NCBI RefSeq assembly: GCF_001428075.1
Contig: NZ_LMSI01000020.1
Coordinates: forward strand, 243,462 to 307,461
DNA length: 64,000 nucleotides
Origin: Arthrobacter sp. Soil764
GTDB taxonomy: Bacteria > Actinomycetota > Actinomycetes > Actinomycetales > Micrococcaceae
Direction of reading: 5' to 3'
Part shown: piece by piece, positions 51,677 to 60,554 of the stretch
Layout of the letters: each line of letters opens with the position of its first letter
Numbering within the stretch: the stretch's first letter is position 1
Translations under genes and position numbers: made by a program
The notes under the pieces: generated by a model
Seen by the model: only the letters and a program-made list of their open reading frames with translations
The model's database searches: none
What the model was told of the DNA's origin: nothing

Positions 51677-54600
51677 GCGGGGCACTGGTTGCCGCGGAAG
51701 CCGCCCCGGCGGTGCGCTTCAGCCCCGAAGAACTGTCCCGGCTGCTCGGTGAAAAAAATACCCCCACTCCTGAGCAGGCAGCCATCATCTCCTCCCCGCT
51801 GGCACCGCGGCTGGTCATCGCTGGAGCCGGATCGGGAAAGACCGCCACCATGGCGGACCGGGTGGTCTGGCTCGTGGCCAATGGGTGGGTCACCCCGGAG
51901 GAGATCCTGGGCGTGACCTTCACCCGGAAGGCTGCCGGCGAACTTGCCAGCCGGATCCGGTCAAAGCTCCTGGCACTGCAGCGTCTTGCCGCCCAGGACA
52001 CCGGCAAGGGGATCTTCCCGGAGGGCCTGCGCAACAGCGAAACCCTGGAGCCGAAAGTTTCCACCTATCATTCGTTCGCCAGCGGCATCGTCTCCGATTA
52101 CGGACTGCGGCTCGGTGTGGAGCGGGATGTGGTGCTGCTCGGCGGCGCGCAGGCGTGGCAGCTGGCCAGCGAGGTGGTTGAGGCCTACGACGGCGAATAC
52201 GCGCACTTCCGGGCCGCCAAGTCCACGCTGGTGAAGGCAGTCATCCAACTGGCCGGGGAATGCGCGGAGCACCTGCAGGAACCCGAGGACGTCGAAGCCT
52301 GGTTGATGGCGCGCCTTTCGGAGTATGAGTCGCTGCCCTACGTGGCCGGCAAGAAGAGGAACCCGTCCAAGGCTGCCCTGGACCTCGGTGGAATGCTGCG
52401 GACCAGGGCAAGCGTCGCTGACATGGTGGGCCGCTATGCCGCAGCCAAACGCGCCCGCGGCGCACTCGATTTCGGCGACCTCGTGGCGCTCGCCGCCAAG
52501 GTGGCCCAAGAGGTTCCCCTGGCAGCGCAAATGGAACGCCAGCGGTACAAAGTGGTTTTGCTTGACGAGTTCCAGGACACCTCGCACGCGCAGCTGGTGC
52601 TTTTCTCCCGTCTCTTCGGTGGCGGCCATGCCGTGACAGCGGTGGGAGATCCCAACCAGTCAATATACGGTTTCCGCGGCGCTTCGGCAGGCCAGTTGTT
52701 CCACTTCGTCCGCGAATTTCCCGTCCGCAAGGGTGAGTCGGACGAAGGAGCGGAGTGGGCGCCCGCCCCAACCTCCTACCTAACAACAGCATGGCGGAAT
52801 GGCCGCTCAATCCTGGCCGCAGCCAACGTCATGTCCCAATCCCTCGGCCGGGCAGCCGCCCACAACGGCCCTGCCGGCGACAGGGCCGCCGCTCCTGAAG
52901 TTCCTCCCTTGCAGCCAAGCCCCCATGCCGTGGACGGGACGGTGGTGCTGGGCCGTTTCGCCAGCGATGCCGAGGAAGCTGCAGCCCTGGCTGAGGACGT
53001 CCTGAGATACCGGGTGACCGACTTTGAGCTGAAAGCCGACGGGACTGCCGAGCCACCGGCTCTCGCCGTGCTGTGCCGCAGGCGCGCCCAAATGGAAGCT
53101 GTCCGGCGGCAGTTCGAGGCCCGGGGGATCCCGTACGAAATCGTGGGTCTCGGGGGCCTCCTTGACACCCCGGAGATCGTTGACCTGGTGGCCACCCTTC
53201 GCGTCCTTGCCGACCCCGGCCGCTCCGATGCCCTCATGCGGCTGCTCGCAGGTGCCCGGTGGCGCATAGGCCCCGCCGACCTCATGGCCCTGCGCGACTG
53301 GTCGAGCCAGCTGGCACGGAGCCGGGGGAGGGCGCCGCTGGGGTTCGACAGCGACAGCCAGGACAGCGACAGTGATGAAGCAGATGCCCCCGTCCTGGAA
53401 GGTGACCTGACTGACGGCGCCAGCCTGGTGGAGGCCTTGGACTTCCTGCCGCGTGATGAATGGACCTCGGCGAACGGGCGCACCCTCAGCCCGGGGGCGC
53501 GCAGCAGGCTGGCCAGGTTGTCCACCGAGCTGCGGCAACTGCGCGGCTATCTCGGCGATGACCTCACCACCCTCCTGGGCGAGGTGGAGAGGGCCATGCT
53601 GCTGGACATCGAAGTGGCAGCGCGCCCGGGAATCAGCATCCACCAGGCCCGCCGCAACCTCGATGCCTTCCAGGATGCCGCCGCCGGATTCCTCCGCACC
53701 TCCCAGAGAGTGGACATCCTCGCATTCCTGGCCTGGCTGGAGGCAGCATCGGCGGAAGAAAACGGGTTGGAGGCGCCCGCCAGCGATGTGAACCGGGAAG
53801 CCGTGCAGTTGTTGACCGTCCATGCTTCCAAAGGCCTGGAATGGGATGTTGTGTTTGTTCCTGGAATGAACGCAGGAGCTTTCCCCAGCGACAGGGACTC
53901 CCGCTGGAGCAGTGGTTCTGCCGCACTGCCCTGGCCCCTTCGTGGTGACCGGGCCGATCTTCCGCAGTGGGATCTTGACCAGCCGGACCAGAAAGGCTGG
54001 CTGGATGCCGAGAAGGACTATAAAGGCGCCGTACAGGCCCACGGGGAGTCGGAGGAGAGACGGTTGGCCTATGTGGCCTACACCAGGGCCAAGCACGTCT
54101 TGTGGGTGTCCAGCACGGCCTGGGTGGGTTCACGGGCCGGCAGGGCGGAAATGTCGCCGTTCCTTGCGGAGCTGGAAGTGTTGACCCGGCCGGCCGGCTC
54201 CATCCGGCATTCGGATGCCGTGATCCACCCGCTGTCCCTGGAGGAAGCCGCACTGCCGCAGCAGAGCCCATTGACCTTGGAAGCAGAAGAAGCCACGTGG
54301 CCCTACGACCCCCTTGAAGGACCAGTGGATCCACGGACCGGTGAGCGGCTCCGCCTGGCCCGCGGGCGCAGGACAGCCATGGAAGCGGCGGCGCAGCGTG
54401 TGCGCGAAATCCTGGCCGCTGGCGGGGGACAGTCAGTGCCGCCGGAAGGGCCTGCGCATGCGCCGAGCCTAACGGGAGCAGCGGCAGGCTGGGCGCGCGA
54501 AGCCGCCCTGCTGCTGGAGCGCAGGGCAAGAAGGTCCAGTGGACAGGATGTGCATCTGCCCACCCATATCTCTGCCTCCACCCTGGTTGACCTCGGGGAC

Positions 54601-55152
54601 GATCCCGAGGCCGTGCTGGCCCGCCTGCGCCGGCCGGTGCCACGGGAACCGGGCATGTCAGCCCGGAAGGGCACCGCCTTCCACGCCTGGGTGGAGGAAT
54701 ACTTTGGAAAGGCCGGGATGCTGGACCTCGGCGAAGCGCCGGGGTCGGACGACCACATTGACGCCGCCTACGACCTGGACGAGATGGTGGCCACCTTCAA
54801 GGCTTCCCCCTGGGCAGACAGGTCCCCGGCATTCGTCGAGGTTGCGGTGGAAACCAGGGTGGGAGAGGTTGTGGTGCGCGGCCGGGTTGACGCGATATTC
54901 CGCGATGCCGATGGCCGCTGGGACCTGGTGGACTGGAAGACCGGCCGCCGGCCGTCCGCGGAGCAACTGAAGACCCGTTCGATCCAGCTGGCCGTGTACC
55001 GGCTGGCATGGGCCCGCCTTAAGGATGTTCCCCTGGAGGACGTGCGGGCTGCGTTCTTCTATGTTGCTGACAACGCTGTGGTCCGGCCGCACGACCTGGG
55101 GACTGCCGACGAGCTGGAAGGAATCGTGGCCGCTGCGCTGAGCAGGTCCTGA
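51673..55152 (+). CDS. adnB: AdnB subunit of the AdnAB helicase-nuclease
   Basis: 1159-residue partner motor-nuclease. Helicase motifs are intact: LVIAGAGSGKTATMADRVVW at about residue 45, GVTFTRKAAGELASRIRS, DEFQDTSHAQLVLFSRLFGG with canonical DEFQD, VGDPNQSIYGFRGAS, LLTVHASKGLEWDVVFVPGM and VAYTRAKHVLWV. The C-terminal nuclease has RVDAIFRDADGRWDLVDWKT (Asp...Asp-x-Lys) and SIQLAVYRLAWARL. Two Ala/Glu-rich linkers separate the domains. With AdnA it unwinds and cuts DNA at breaks in place of RecBCD. ATG at 51673 overlaps the adnA stop. Confidence 0.92.
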   Translation: MSGALVAAEAAPAVRFSPEELSRLLGEKNTPTPEQAAIISSPLAPRLVIAGAGSGKTATMADRVVWLVANGWVTPEEILGVTFTRKAAGELASRIRSKLLALQRLAAQDTGKGIFPEGLRNSETLEPKVSTYHSFASGIVSDYGLRLGVERDVVLLGGAQAWQLASEVVEAYDGEYAHFRAAKSTLVKAVIQLAGECAEHLQEPEDVEAWLMARLSEYESLPYVAGKKRNPSKAALDLGGMLRTRASVADMVGRYAAAKRARGALDFGDLVALAAKVAQEVPLAAQMERQRYKVVLLDEFQDTSHAQLVLFSRLFGGGHAVTAVGDPNQSIYGFRGASAGQLFHFVREFPVRKGESDEGAEWAPAPTSYLTTAWRNGRSILAAANVMSQSLGRAAAHNGPAGDRAAAPEVPPLQPSPHAVDGTVVLGRFASDAEEAAALAEDVLRYRVTDFELKADGTAEPPALAVLCRRRAQMEAVRRQFEARGIPYEIVGLGGLLDTPEIVDLVATLRVLADPGRSDALMRLLAGARWRIGPADLMALRDWSSQLARSRGRAPLGFDSDSQDSDSDEADAPVLEGDLTDGASLVEALDFLPRDEWTSANGRTLSPGARSRLARLSTELRQLRGYLGDDLTTLLGEVERAMLLDIEVAARPGISIHQARRNLDAFQDAAAGFLRTSQRVDILAFLAWLEAASAEENGLEAPASDVNREAVQLLTVHASKGLEWDVVFVPGMNAGAFPSDRDSRWSSGSAALPWPLRGDRADLPQWDLDQPDQKGWLDAEKDYKGAVQAHGESEERRLAYVAYTRAKHVLWVSSTAWVGSRAGRAEMSPFLAELEVLTRPAGSIRHSDAVIHPLSLEEAALPQQSPLTLEAEEATWPYDPLEGPVDPRTGERLRLARGRRTAMEAAAQRVREILAAGGGQSVPPEGPAHAPSLTGAAAGWAREAALLLERRARRSSGQDVHLPTHISASTLVDLGDDPEAVLARLRRPVPREPGMSARKGTAFHAWVEEYFGKAGMLDLGEAPGSDDHIDAAYDLDEMVATFKASPWADRSPAFVEVAVETRVGEVVVRGRVDAIFRDADGRWDLVDWKTGRRPSAEQLKTRSIQLAVYRLAWARLKDVPLEDVRAAFFYVADNAVVRPHDLGTADELEGIVAAALSRS

Positions 55153-55216
55153 GCAGGGACGTCCTTGAGCTGGTCGTCCTCGGATGGCGCAGCCAGGGAG
55201 CAATGCCAGGCCCGGC

Positions 55217-56509
55217 TCAGCCCTGCTTGGCGTTGACGATTGAAATGGCGGCGGTGGATGTGTCGTCAGGACCCTTGGTTTCGGCGTTACCAGGGACCGC
55301 TGGGTCAGCCGTAGGCTCCGTTTGCTCCACCGGGATGGGGGTGACGTGCACGGCCGGCTGGATTGAAACTGCCGGATGCACAGGCACCGCCGCTTGGACC
55401 GGCGACGCTGACGGTTGTGCCGGAGCAGCGGGTTGGGCAGGGACCGGGACGACCGTAACAGCGGGAGTAACAGCGGAACTGCCGCCCCCGGAGACGGGAG
55501 CTGCCCCCGAACCCGTGGTGGAAGCAGGAACGGACGTTCCGGCCTCATCCGGGCTGCCCGTGGCCGGAAGGGGCTCGACGCTGATCGGCCGGCCACCATA
55601 CTCGGCAATGTCGCCGGCCAAGCTCTCCAGCATGTCCTCCGCCTCCCTGACCATGTCCTGGTCCCCGGCCGCAAGGCCCTTCACCAGGTACTGGGCCAGG
55701 GCGAACTCAGCGGACAAGGCAGACCGCCGCAGCAGGTGCTGGTCCGGGACGTCCCGGCGGCTGGACGTGTAGGCCTTTAGCACGGCGTCGATAAAGTCCT
55801 GTTCATTCGAAGCCACCAGCCAGGCAAAGTCATCGGCCGGGTCCCCGATGCGCAGGTCCGTCCAACCCGTAACTGCTGTTACTCTTCCCGCTTCCACCAG
55901 CAGGTTGTCCTCGTGCAGGTCGCCGTGGACCACGCACGGGTTGAACCGCCACAGTGACACGTCCTCCATTGCGTGTTCCCAGCGGCGCAGCAGGGCCGCC
56001 GGAATCTTGCCCGTAGTGGCAGCCTGGTCCAGTTCGTTCAGCCGCCGCTGGCGGAACTCATTGGGGGTGTAGCTGGGAAGATCGGCGTTGCTGACCAGGG
56101 ACCTGGGCAGGTCGTGGACCGCGGCCAGGGCGGAGCCGATCTCCCGCGCCAGTCCGGCCGGCCCCGACGTGAGTTCCTCGACGCTGCGGGTGGTGCCGGA
56201 GAGGTGTGAGTAAACGAACGTGGTCAACGTCCCCAGCCGGACGCTGCCGGCCACCGTGGGCATCAGGAACGGCAGTTCCGCCCGAACGGCAGGAGCGAAA
56301 GCCCGGAGCACAAGGAACTCCGTTTCAAGGCGCGCGCTGGCTTCGGCATGCCGCGGTGACCGGACCCGCCAGCGCTTGCCTTCGGAATCGAGGAGCAGGG
56401 CCGAGTCGAAGTCCGCGGGGTCGTCCGGGGCGGAGCTAACGGCCGTCGGGGTCAGTCCGGGGACTGCCGCGGTTGCAATTGCCGCCAGTTCAATCGGTTT
56501 TCTTCTCAC
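55217..56509 (-). CDS. Kinase-fold (macrolide-phosphotransferase-like) protein with Val/Pro/Ala-rich tail
   Basis: 430 residues from the GTG at 56509 (begins VRRKPIELAAIATAAVPGL); the frame is open further to 56578. The kinase-like core has WRVRSPRHAEASARLETEFL, the Brenner-type loop PCVVHGDLHEDNLLVEAG at about residue 200, and VTGWTDLRIGDPADDFAWLV. In active aminoglycoside/macrolide kinases the second block begins with an Asp (IDWTD); here that position is Gly, so the metal-binding Asp is missing though a nearby Asp remains. The last 110 residues are low-complexity and probably disordered. It may be a pseudokinase or use another ligand. Position between adnB and nudC; function unknown. Confidence 0.75.
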   Translation of the reverse strand: MRRKPIELAAIATAAVPGLTPTAVSSAPDDPADFDSALLLDSEGKRWRVRSPRHAEASARLETEFLVLRAFAPAVRAELPFLMPTVAGSVRLGTLTTFVYSHLSGTTRSVEELTSGPAGLAREIGSALAAVHDLPRSLVSNADLPSYTPNEFRQRRLNELDQAATTGKIPAALLRRWEHAMEDVSLWRFNPCVVHGDLHEDNLLVEAGRVTAVTGWTDLRIGDPADDFAWLVASNEQDFIDAVLKAYTSSRRDVPDQHLLRRSALSAEFALAQYLVKGLAAGDQDMVREAEDMLESLAGDIAEYGGRPISVEPLPATGSPDEAGTSVPASTTGSGAAPVSGGGSSAVTPAVTVVPVPAQPAAPAQPSASPVQAAVPVHPAVSIQPAVHVTPIPVEQTEPTADPAVPGNAETKGPDDTSTAAISIVNAKQG

Positions 56510-56651
56510 CGTTCCACGGTAGATTGCCTGCCCTCCCACACCGCGGTCCGGCCGCGGCGAGTCTTGAGATAGGTGCAAAACGAGGGGGGCGGCGCAGGCG
56601 GTGGAAGCTGCGGAAATGCGAAATGTCGGTAGCAGTCAGTACGGTGGAACC

Positions 56652-57674
56652 ATGAGCCATGCGGAGTCTGTAATACCTGTCCACCAGGGTGCGCCGGCAC
56701 GGCTGCCGGCCAACCATCTGGCGGACACCCTCCTCCCGGTACGGCCGGCGCTGGTGGACCGCGGTTCGGCCGCGCGTATCAGGCCCGGCATGGTCGATGA
56801 CCTTCTGTCCGGCCCGGATGCCCTGGCTGCAGTCCTGTCTGGACGGCAGGGGCTGGTGCACGGCGGCAACATGGTGCTGACGGGGGCCAAGGAGCTTCTG
56901 GCGGCGCTGGCAGATGCAGGATCAACACCGGACCTCGTGGTGTACCTGGGATCGGCCTTGCCGGCCGCCGACCTGCCCGCCGGGACCGAACTGCTGCTCT
57001 TCGTCCTTCCTGAGCCTCCCGAGCCCGGGGCCGCCGGTATCCCGGCGAACGCGCACTGGGCCGGATTCCGGGAGGTCGCCGCAGGTTTGACCGCCACCTC
57101 CACAGCCTTGTTCGTTGAAGCCAGCGCCATTGCCAACTGGCACGCTGCCCACACGCACTGCCCCCGGTGCGGCACGCCAACAAACGTGGAAGCGGGCGGT
57201 TGGGTGCGGCGGTGCCCGGCGGACAATTCGGAGCACTACCCCCGAACGGATCCCGCCATCATTGTCACGGTGGTCGGTCCGGACGGCCGGCTGCTGCTGG
57301 GCGGGGGAGGGCCCGTGGACGCCCGGAACTACTCTACCCTCGCCGGCTTTGTGGAGCCCGGCGAATCACTTGAAGAGGCAGTGGTGCGCGAGATCCAGGA
57401 GGAGGTTGGGGTGCGGGTCACCGCCTGCCAGTACCTCGGCTCCCAGTCGTGGCCGTTCCCCGCCTCGCTTATGCTTGGATTTACCGCCGTCACGGAGGAT
57501 GCCCAGGCAACGCCCGACGGCGTGGAGGTCACCAGGGCCCGTTGGTTCAGCCGCGAGGAACTGCAGGAAGCGGTGCTCAGCGGTGAGATCACCATCTCCA
57601 GCAGGCTCTCCATTGCCCGCTCGCTCATTGAGCACTGGTACGGCGGCCGGATCCAGGACCTGACTGGCGCCTAA
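56652..57674 (+). CDS. nudC: NADH pyrophosphatase / NAD-capped RNA decapping enzyme NudC
   Basis: 340-residue Nudix hydrolase that cleaves NADH or NAD-capped RNA. An N-terminal domain precedes a zinc ribbon (HTHCPRCGTPTNVEAGGWVR then RCPADNSEHYPRTDPAIIV), in which only three Cys are seen; the fourth ligand may be the His of EHYPR. The Nudix box runs from GFVEPGESLEEAVVREIQ into EEVGV with all Glu in place. The NudC-specific block reads GSQSWPFPASLMLGF, where Ser replaces the usual Pro of SQPWPFP. The ATG at 56652 is chosen because the upstream frame is short and lacks homology. Next to uvrD2, as in mycobacteria. Confidence 0.9.
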   Translation: MSHAESVIPVHQGAPARLPANHLADTLLPVRPALVDRGSAARIRPGMVDDLLSGPDALAAVLSGRQGLVHGGNMVLTGAKELLAALADAGSTPDLVVYLGSALPAADLPAGTELLLFVLPEPPEPGAAGIPANAHWAGFREVAAGLTATSTALFVEASAIANWHAAHTHCPRCGTPTNVEAGGWVRRCPADNSEHYPRTDPAIIVTVVGPDGRLLLGGGGPVDARNYSTLAGFVEPGESLEEAVVREIQEEVGVRVTACQYLGSQSWPFPASLMLGFTAVTEDAQATPDGVEVTRARWFSREELQEAVLSGEITISSRLSIARSLIEHWYGGRIQDLTGA

Positions 57675-57729
57675 GTTATTCCATCCACCAGACTCCAGCA
57701 CGCGGTAGTCGAGAAACAAAGCAGCAGAA

Positions 57730-59865
57730 GTGACTACAGAGAATTTTGACGGAGCAGCCTCACTGGAGGACCGGATCCTTGGGGGACTCGACGCCGAACA
57801 GCGTGAGGTGGCCAGCACCCTGAATGGGCCGCTGTGCGTGCTGGCCGGCGCGGGCACCGGGAAGACCCGCGCCATCACCCACCGCATCGCTTACGGCGTT
57901 CACTCCGGGGTCTACACTCCACAGCGCCTGCTCGCCGTAACATTCACTGCCAGGGCCGCGGCAGAGATGCGCAGCCGCCTGCGGGACCTCGGCGCCGGCA
58001 ACGTCCAGGCCCGGACCTTCCATGCTGCTGCCCTGCGCCAGCTGCAGTTCTTCTGGCCCCAGGCGGTGGGCGGAGCACTGCCCAACCTGCTGGACCACAA
58101 GGCGCAAATGTTGTCAGAAGCCGCCCGGCGGCTCCGGCTCAGCACTGACCGGGCCACCATCCGTGACCTTGCCTCGGAGATCGAATGGGCCAAGGTGTCC
58201 ATGCTGACACCGGCAAACTACCTGGAGAACGCCCAGGGGAGGGGTGCGCCCGGCGGGTTCGACCTCACCACGGTGGCCCGCGTCTTCCAGTCCTATGAGG
58301 ACGTCAAGACCGACCGCAACGTGATCGACTTCGAGGACGTCCTGTTGATCACGGTGGGCATCCTCCAGGAGGATGAGAAGGTGGCTGCCACGGTCCGGGA
58401 ACAGTACCGGCACTTCGTGGTGGATGAATACCAGGACGTCTCCCCGCTTCAGCAGCGGCTCCTGGAGCTTTGGCTCGGCGGCCGTGACGAACTCTGCGTG
58501 GTGGGTGACGCCAGCCAGACCATCTATTCCTTTACCGGCGCCTCGCCCAGGCACCTCCTGGACTTCAAGACCCGCTACCCGCAGGCCAACGTGGTCAAGC
58601 TCATCAGGGACTACCGCTCCACCCCGCAGGTGGTGAAACTCGCCAATGACCTGCTGGCGGCCCGCCGCAGCGGCGGCCCCACCGCCGACGCCGCATGGGC
58701 TTCGCCGCTGCAGCTCGTGGCGCAGCGGCCGGCGGGACCGGCACCGCAGTTCACCGAGTGCACGGACGATGAGGCCGAAGCCGCCACGGTGGCGCAGAAG
58801 ATCAAGGCCCTGCTCGACGCCGGGACTCCGGCCAGCGAGGTGGCCATCCTTTTCCGTACCAACGGCCAGTCCGAGGCCTACGAGCAGGCGCTGGCAGCGG
58901 CAGGGATCGGCTACCAACTGCGCGGCGGGGAGCGGTTCTTCGCGCGCAAGGAGGTCCGGGACGCAATCCTGCAGCTGCGTGCAGCCACCCGGGCGGTTTC
59001 CGAATCAGATGCGCCGGAACCGCTGGGGCAACTGGTGCGGGACATCGTCTCCTCCCTCGGTTACACCGATGCTGCACCGCACAGCGGAGGTGCACTGCGG
59101 GAACGCTGGGAGTCCCTCGCGGCATTGGTGGCACTGGCCGATGAACTCGTTCAGGCCCGCGGCCCCCAGTTCGGCCTGGCGGATTTCGTGAACGAACTCC
59201 AGGAGCGTTCCCTCGCCCAGCATGCGCCCACCGTGCAGGGCGTGACGCTCGCCTCGCTGCACGCGGCCAAGGGCCTGGAGTGGGATGCTGTCTTCCTGGT
59301 GGGACTCAGCGAGGGCCTGATGCCGATTTCTTTCGCCGATTCACCCGAATCCGTGGATGAGGAGCGCCGCCTCCTGTATGTGGGCATTACCCGCGCCCGC
59401 GAACACCTTTCCCTTTCGTGGAGCACCGCGAGGACTCCCGGGGGCCGGGCCAACCGGAAGCCGTCCCGGTTCCTGGAGGGCCTGCGGCCGGACTCGGTGG
59501 CAAGCTCGAGTACCCGGGGCAAGGGGCCGGCGCCACGCCGCAAAGCTGCCGCGCCGGCTGTGTGCCGCGTCTGCGGCAGCATGCTGGCCAGCGGGGCCGA
59601 ACGGAAGGTGGGCCGCTGCAACGCGTGTCCCCCCAGCTACGAGGAACAGACCTTTGACGCCCTTCGCAACTGGCGCCGCGAGGTGGCACAGTCCGCGGAC
59701 GTCCCGGCATTCGTTGTCTTCACCGACGCCACCCTTACCGCCATCGCGGAGGCCAGGCCGGCGTCGATGGAGGAGCTTGCCGCCCTCGCCGGAGTTGGCC
59801 CGTCCAAGCTGGAAAAGTACGGGGAGGACGTCCTCCGGGTCCTTGTCGAAAGCTCCGTCCTGTGA
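57730..59865 (+). CDS. uvrD2: UvrD2-type DNA helicase with Cys ribbon and HRDC domain
   Basis: 711-residue SF1A helicase. Motifs: VLAGAGTGKTRAITHRIAYG near residue 37, AVTFTARAAAEMRSRLRDLG, HFVVDEYQDVSPLQQRLLEL, VVGDASQTIYSFTGASPRHL, LASLHAAKGLEWDAVFLVGL and VGITRAREHLSLSW. The C-terminal part has a tetracysteine unit (VCRVCGSMLASGAERKVG then RCNACPPSYEEQTFDALRN) and an HRDC domain (FTDATLTAIAEARPASMEEL, VGPSKLEKYGEDVLRVL). This layout is that of mycobacterial UvrD2, a 3'-5' helicase. GTG start; the stop overlaps the next gene (GTGA). Confidence 0.93.
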   Translation: MTTENFDGAASLEDRILGGLDAEQREVASTLNGPLCVLAGAGTGKTRAITHRIAYGVHSGVYTPQRLLAVTFTARAAAEMRSRLRDLGAGNVQARTFHAAALRQLQFFWPQAVGGALPNLLDHKAQMLSEAARRLRLSTDRATIRDLASEIEWAKVSMLTPANYLENAQGRGAPGGFDLTTVARVFQSYEDVKTDRNVIDFEDVLLITVGILQEDEKVAATVREQYRHFVVDEYQDVSPLQQRLLELWLGGRDELCVVGDASQTIYSFTGASPRHLLDFKTRYPQANVVKLIRDYRSTPQVVKLANDLLAARRSGGPTADAAWASPLQLVAQRPAGPAPQFTECTDDEAEAATVAQKIKALLDAGTPASEVAILFRTNGQSEAYEQALAAAGIGYQLRGGERFFARKEVRDAILQLRAATRAVSESDAPEPLGQLVRDIVSSLGYTDAAPHSGGALRERWESLAALVALADELVQARGPQFGLADFVNELQERSLAQHAPTVQGVTLASLHAAKGLEWDAVFLVGLSEGLMPISFADSPESVDEERRLLYVGITRAREHLSLSWSTARTPGGRANRKPSRFLEGLRPDSVASSSTRGKGPAPRRKAAAPAVCRVCGSMLASGAERKVGRCNACPPSYEEQTFDALRNWRREVAQSADVPAFVVFTDATLTAIAEARPASMEELAALAGVGPSKLEKYGEDVLRVLVESSVL

Positions 59866-60452
59866 GGCCCGGACTCAGCGGTTCCCGGGGGGCTTCCACG
59901 CTGACCACCCCCAACGGTTCTCCGGTGGAGGTACGGCGTTCTGCCCGGCGGACCCGCACTGTGGCAGCATTCTGGGAAGACGGAACAGCGGTTGTTGCCA
60001 TTCCGGCCCGCTTCACGGCCGCGCAGGAGCGGGAGTGGGTTCACAAGATGCTGGCCAAACTGCACAGGCAGGGGGAGCGGCAAGCTGCTGCCGGTCGGCG
60101 GCGTCCTGCCACCGACGAAGCCCTGGCAGCCCATGCGGCCCAGTTGTCCGCCCAATATCTGGGTGGCCGGTCAGTGCCCATCTCCGTCCGTTGGGTCAGC
60201 AACCAGAATTCCCGCTGGGGGTCCGCCACACCGGCCGAGGGCACCATTCGCCTGTCTGACAAGCTGCGGCCCATGCCGCAATGGGTCATCGACTACGTCC
60301 TGCTCCACGAGCTGGCCCACCTCCTGGTGTCCTCGCACAACACGGCGTTCTGGAAGCTGCTGGAGGCCTACCCCGAAACCCAGCGGGCCAAGGCGTTCCT
60401 TGAGGGCGTTTCGTTTGCCACGTCGCGGGGAATGGACAAAGACGCCGATTAG
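59862..60452 (+). CDS. YgjP/DUF45-type metal-dependent hydrolase
   Basis: 196-residue predicted zinc metallohydrolase. The active site is DYVLLHELAHLLVSSHNTAF with HELAH (HExxH) plus a further His eight residues on, and the preceding SNQNSRWGSATPAEGTIRLS is the family WGS signature. The N-terminal half is basic with VRRSARRTRTVAAFWEDG. Family members include YgjP, a SprT-like protein; a role in protein degradation near DNA is possible given its coupling to uvrD2 (GTGA overlap), but this is inferred. Ends near a strong hairpin (60518–60547). Confidence 0.88.
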   Translation: MRPGLSGSRGASTLTTPNGSPVEVRRSARRTRTVAAFWEDGTAVVAIPARFTAAQEREWVHKMLAKLHRQGERQAAAGRRRPATDEALAAHAAQLSAQYLGGRSVPISVRWVSNQNSRWGSATPAEGTIRLSDKLRPMPQWVIDYVLLHELAHLLVSSHNTAFWKLLEAYPETQRAKAFLEGVSFATSRGMDKDAD

Positions 60453-60517
60453 GTCCAGCGCAGGACACTACGCCGACGAAGATAGCTCCGGTGAAAAGCA
60501 TGCCGGCAGAAAGCACT

Positions 60518-60547
60518 CTGGCGGGCCAGGAACCTCTGGCCCGCCAG
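60518..60547. terminator. Bidirectional terminator
   Basis: A perfect 12-bp stem (CTGGCGGGCCAG) with a 6-nt loop lies between the convergent DUF45 gene and DUF2342 gene. Confidence 0.75.
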
Positions 60548-60554
60548 GAAAGTG

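Noticed and set aside
55217..56509. Macrolide resistance gene
   Set aside because: The catalytic metal Asp is replaced and the gene sits in conserved core DNA, so resistance is not supported.
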